Below are positions 6,318 through 6,614 of a stretch of 6,614 bases of DNA, one piece after another. The notes beneath the pieces were generated by a model that searched no databases, was not told the DNA's origin, and saw only the letters and a list, made by a program, of their open reading frames with translations. The DNA lies in the NCBI GenBank assembly GCA_955652025.1, contig CATPAO010000154.1:1-6614 (forward strand), read 5' to 3'. The number at the start of each line of letters is the position of its first letter. The first letter of the stretch is position 1. The DNA comes from Casimicrobiaceae bacterium. Its GTDB lineage: Bacteria; Pseudomonadota; Gammaproteobacteria; Burkholderiales; Casimicrobiaceae. The position numbers and the translations under genes are program-made.

Positions 6318-6338
6318 CGCGAGACCTGCGCAAGCACA

Positions 6339-6370
6339 CGGTCGTCGCGGTGCTCGCGCCGCGGCGACCG
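6339..6370 (+). promoter_or_regulatory. Strong intercistronic hairpin between xylF and xylH
   Basis: CGGTCGTCGCGG (6339-6350) pairs with CCGCGGCGACCG (6359-6370) over 12 base pairs, one of them U-G, with an 8-nt loop. It starts 22 bases after the xylF stop and ends 21 bases before the xylH ATG. No T-run follows, so full termination is unlikely. Such hairpins after binding-protein genes commonly protect the upstream mRNA from 3' exonucleases and lower expression of the permease; that role is inferred here. Confidence 0.6.
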
Positions 6371-6391
6371 CTGTTCGGTACCGCTCGACGC

Positions 6392-6614
6392 ATGTTGAAT
6401 CGATTGCAAATCAGCGCACTCGACTTGCGCCTTTCGATCATGGCAGGCGTGCTGGTCGTGATGGCGCTCGTCTTCCACGCGTTCACGGGCAACTTCCTGA
6501 CGCCGGAGAACCTCTACAAAATCGCGCAGCAGACGGCCGTTGTCGGCATCGTTGCCGCGGCCATCGCGCTGATCATCGTCGCGCGCCAGATCGACCTGTC
6601 GGTCGGTTCGGTGC
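6392..6614 (+). CDS. xylH: Xylose ABC transporter permease, N-terminal part (cut by window edge)
   Basis: The first 74 residues of an inner-membrane permease of the branched-chain/ribose/xylose (BPD_transp_2) family. Two membrane segments are visible, at about residues 16-32 and 48-65, followed by the family signature IDLSVGS (68-73 region). The stretch NLYKIAQQTAVVGIVA matches the XylH/RbsC layout between the first two helices. The ATG at 6392-6394 has no clear Shine-Dalgarno sequence; the frame is open upstream into xylF, but an earlier start (for example GTG 6350) would place the intercistronic hairpin inside the gene. With this start the cytoplasmic N-terminus is shorter than in E. coli XylH. 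The symbol rests mainly on adjacency to xylF, since 74 residues do not distinguish XylH from other sugar permeases. Confidence 0.85.
   Translation, partial: MLNRLQISALDLRLSIMAGVLVVMALVFHAFTGNFLTPENLYKIAQQTAVVGIVAAAIALIIVARQIDLSVGSV

Overview
The window looks like chromosomal DNA of a GC-rich proteobacterium. The best guess is a betaproteobacterium of the order Burkholderiales. This rests on the high G/C third positions, the type of CBS-pair protein, the secreted NHL-type protein beside a DUF1800 gene, and the style of the xylose transporter proteins. The assignment is inferred from protein character, not from a marker gene.

Layout, left to right. Positions 2-85 hold what may be the last 27 codons of a plus-strand gene. 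A hairpin at 105-127 with a T-run on the minus strand closes the next unit. Positions 219-1503 (minus) encode a DUF4238 protein broken into two overlapping frames. Positions 1544-1657 (minus) carry the unassigned tail of another reading frame. Positions 1611-2789 (minus) hold a decayed DUF1800 gene with several frameshifts, one internal stop and no C-terminal part. Upstream of it on the same strand are an intact exported NHL/SMP-30-like beta-propeller protein (2786-3808) and a two-CBS-domain protein (3944-4378).

The strand then changes. From 4624 rightward the genes are on the plus strand: an exported thioredoxin-fold protein with a WCGDC active site (4624-5079), a short relic or small ORF (5076-5183), the xylose-binding protein XylF (5292-6317), and the start of the permease XylH (6392 to the window edge). 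XylF delivers sugar to the membrane channel formed by XylH. The ATPase XylG is not between them and must lie outside the window if the transporter is complete.

The left half is a decaying, mosaic region. The secreted NHL/DUF1800 pair has lost its second member, and the DUF4238 segment abuts the truncated end as if it replaced the missing sequence. The right half is orderly metabolic DNA. I see no CRISPR array, tRNA, rRNA, recognisable transposase or integrase. I found no convincing new multi-gene system. The points most worth checking are the broken DUF4238 gene, the junction near 1675, and a 12-bp hairpin between xylF and xylH.
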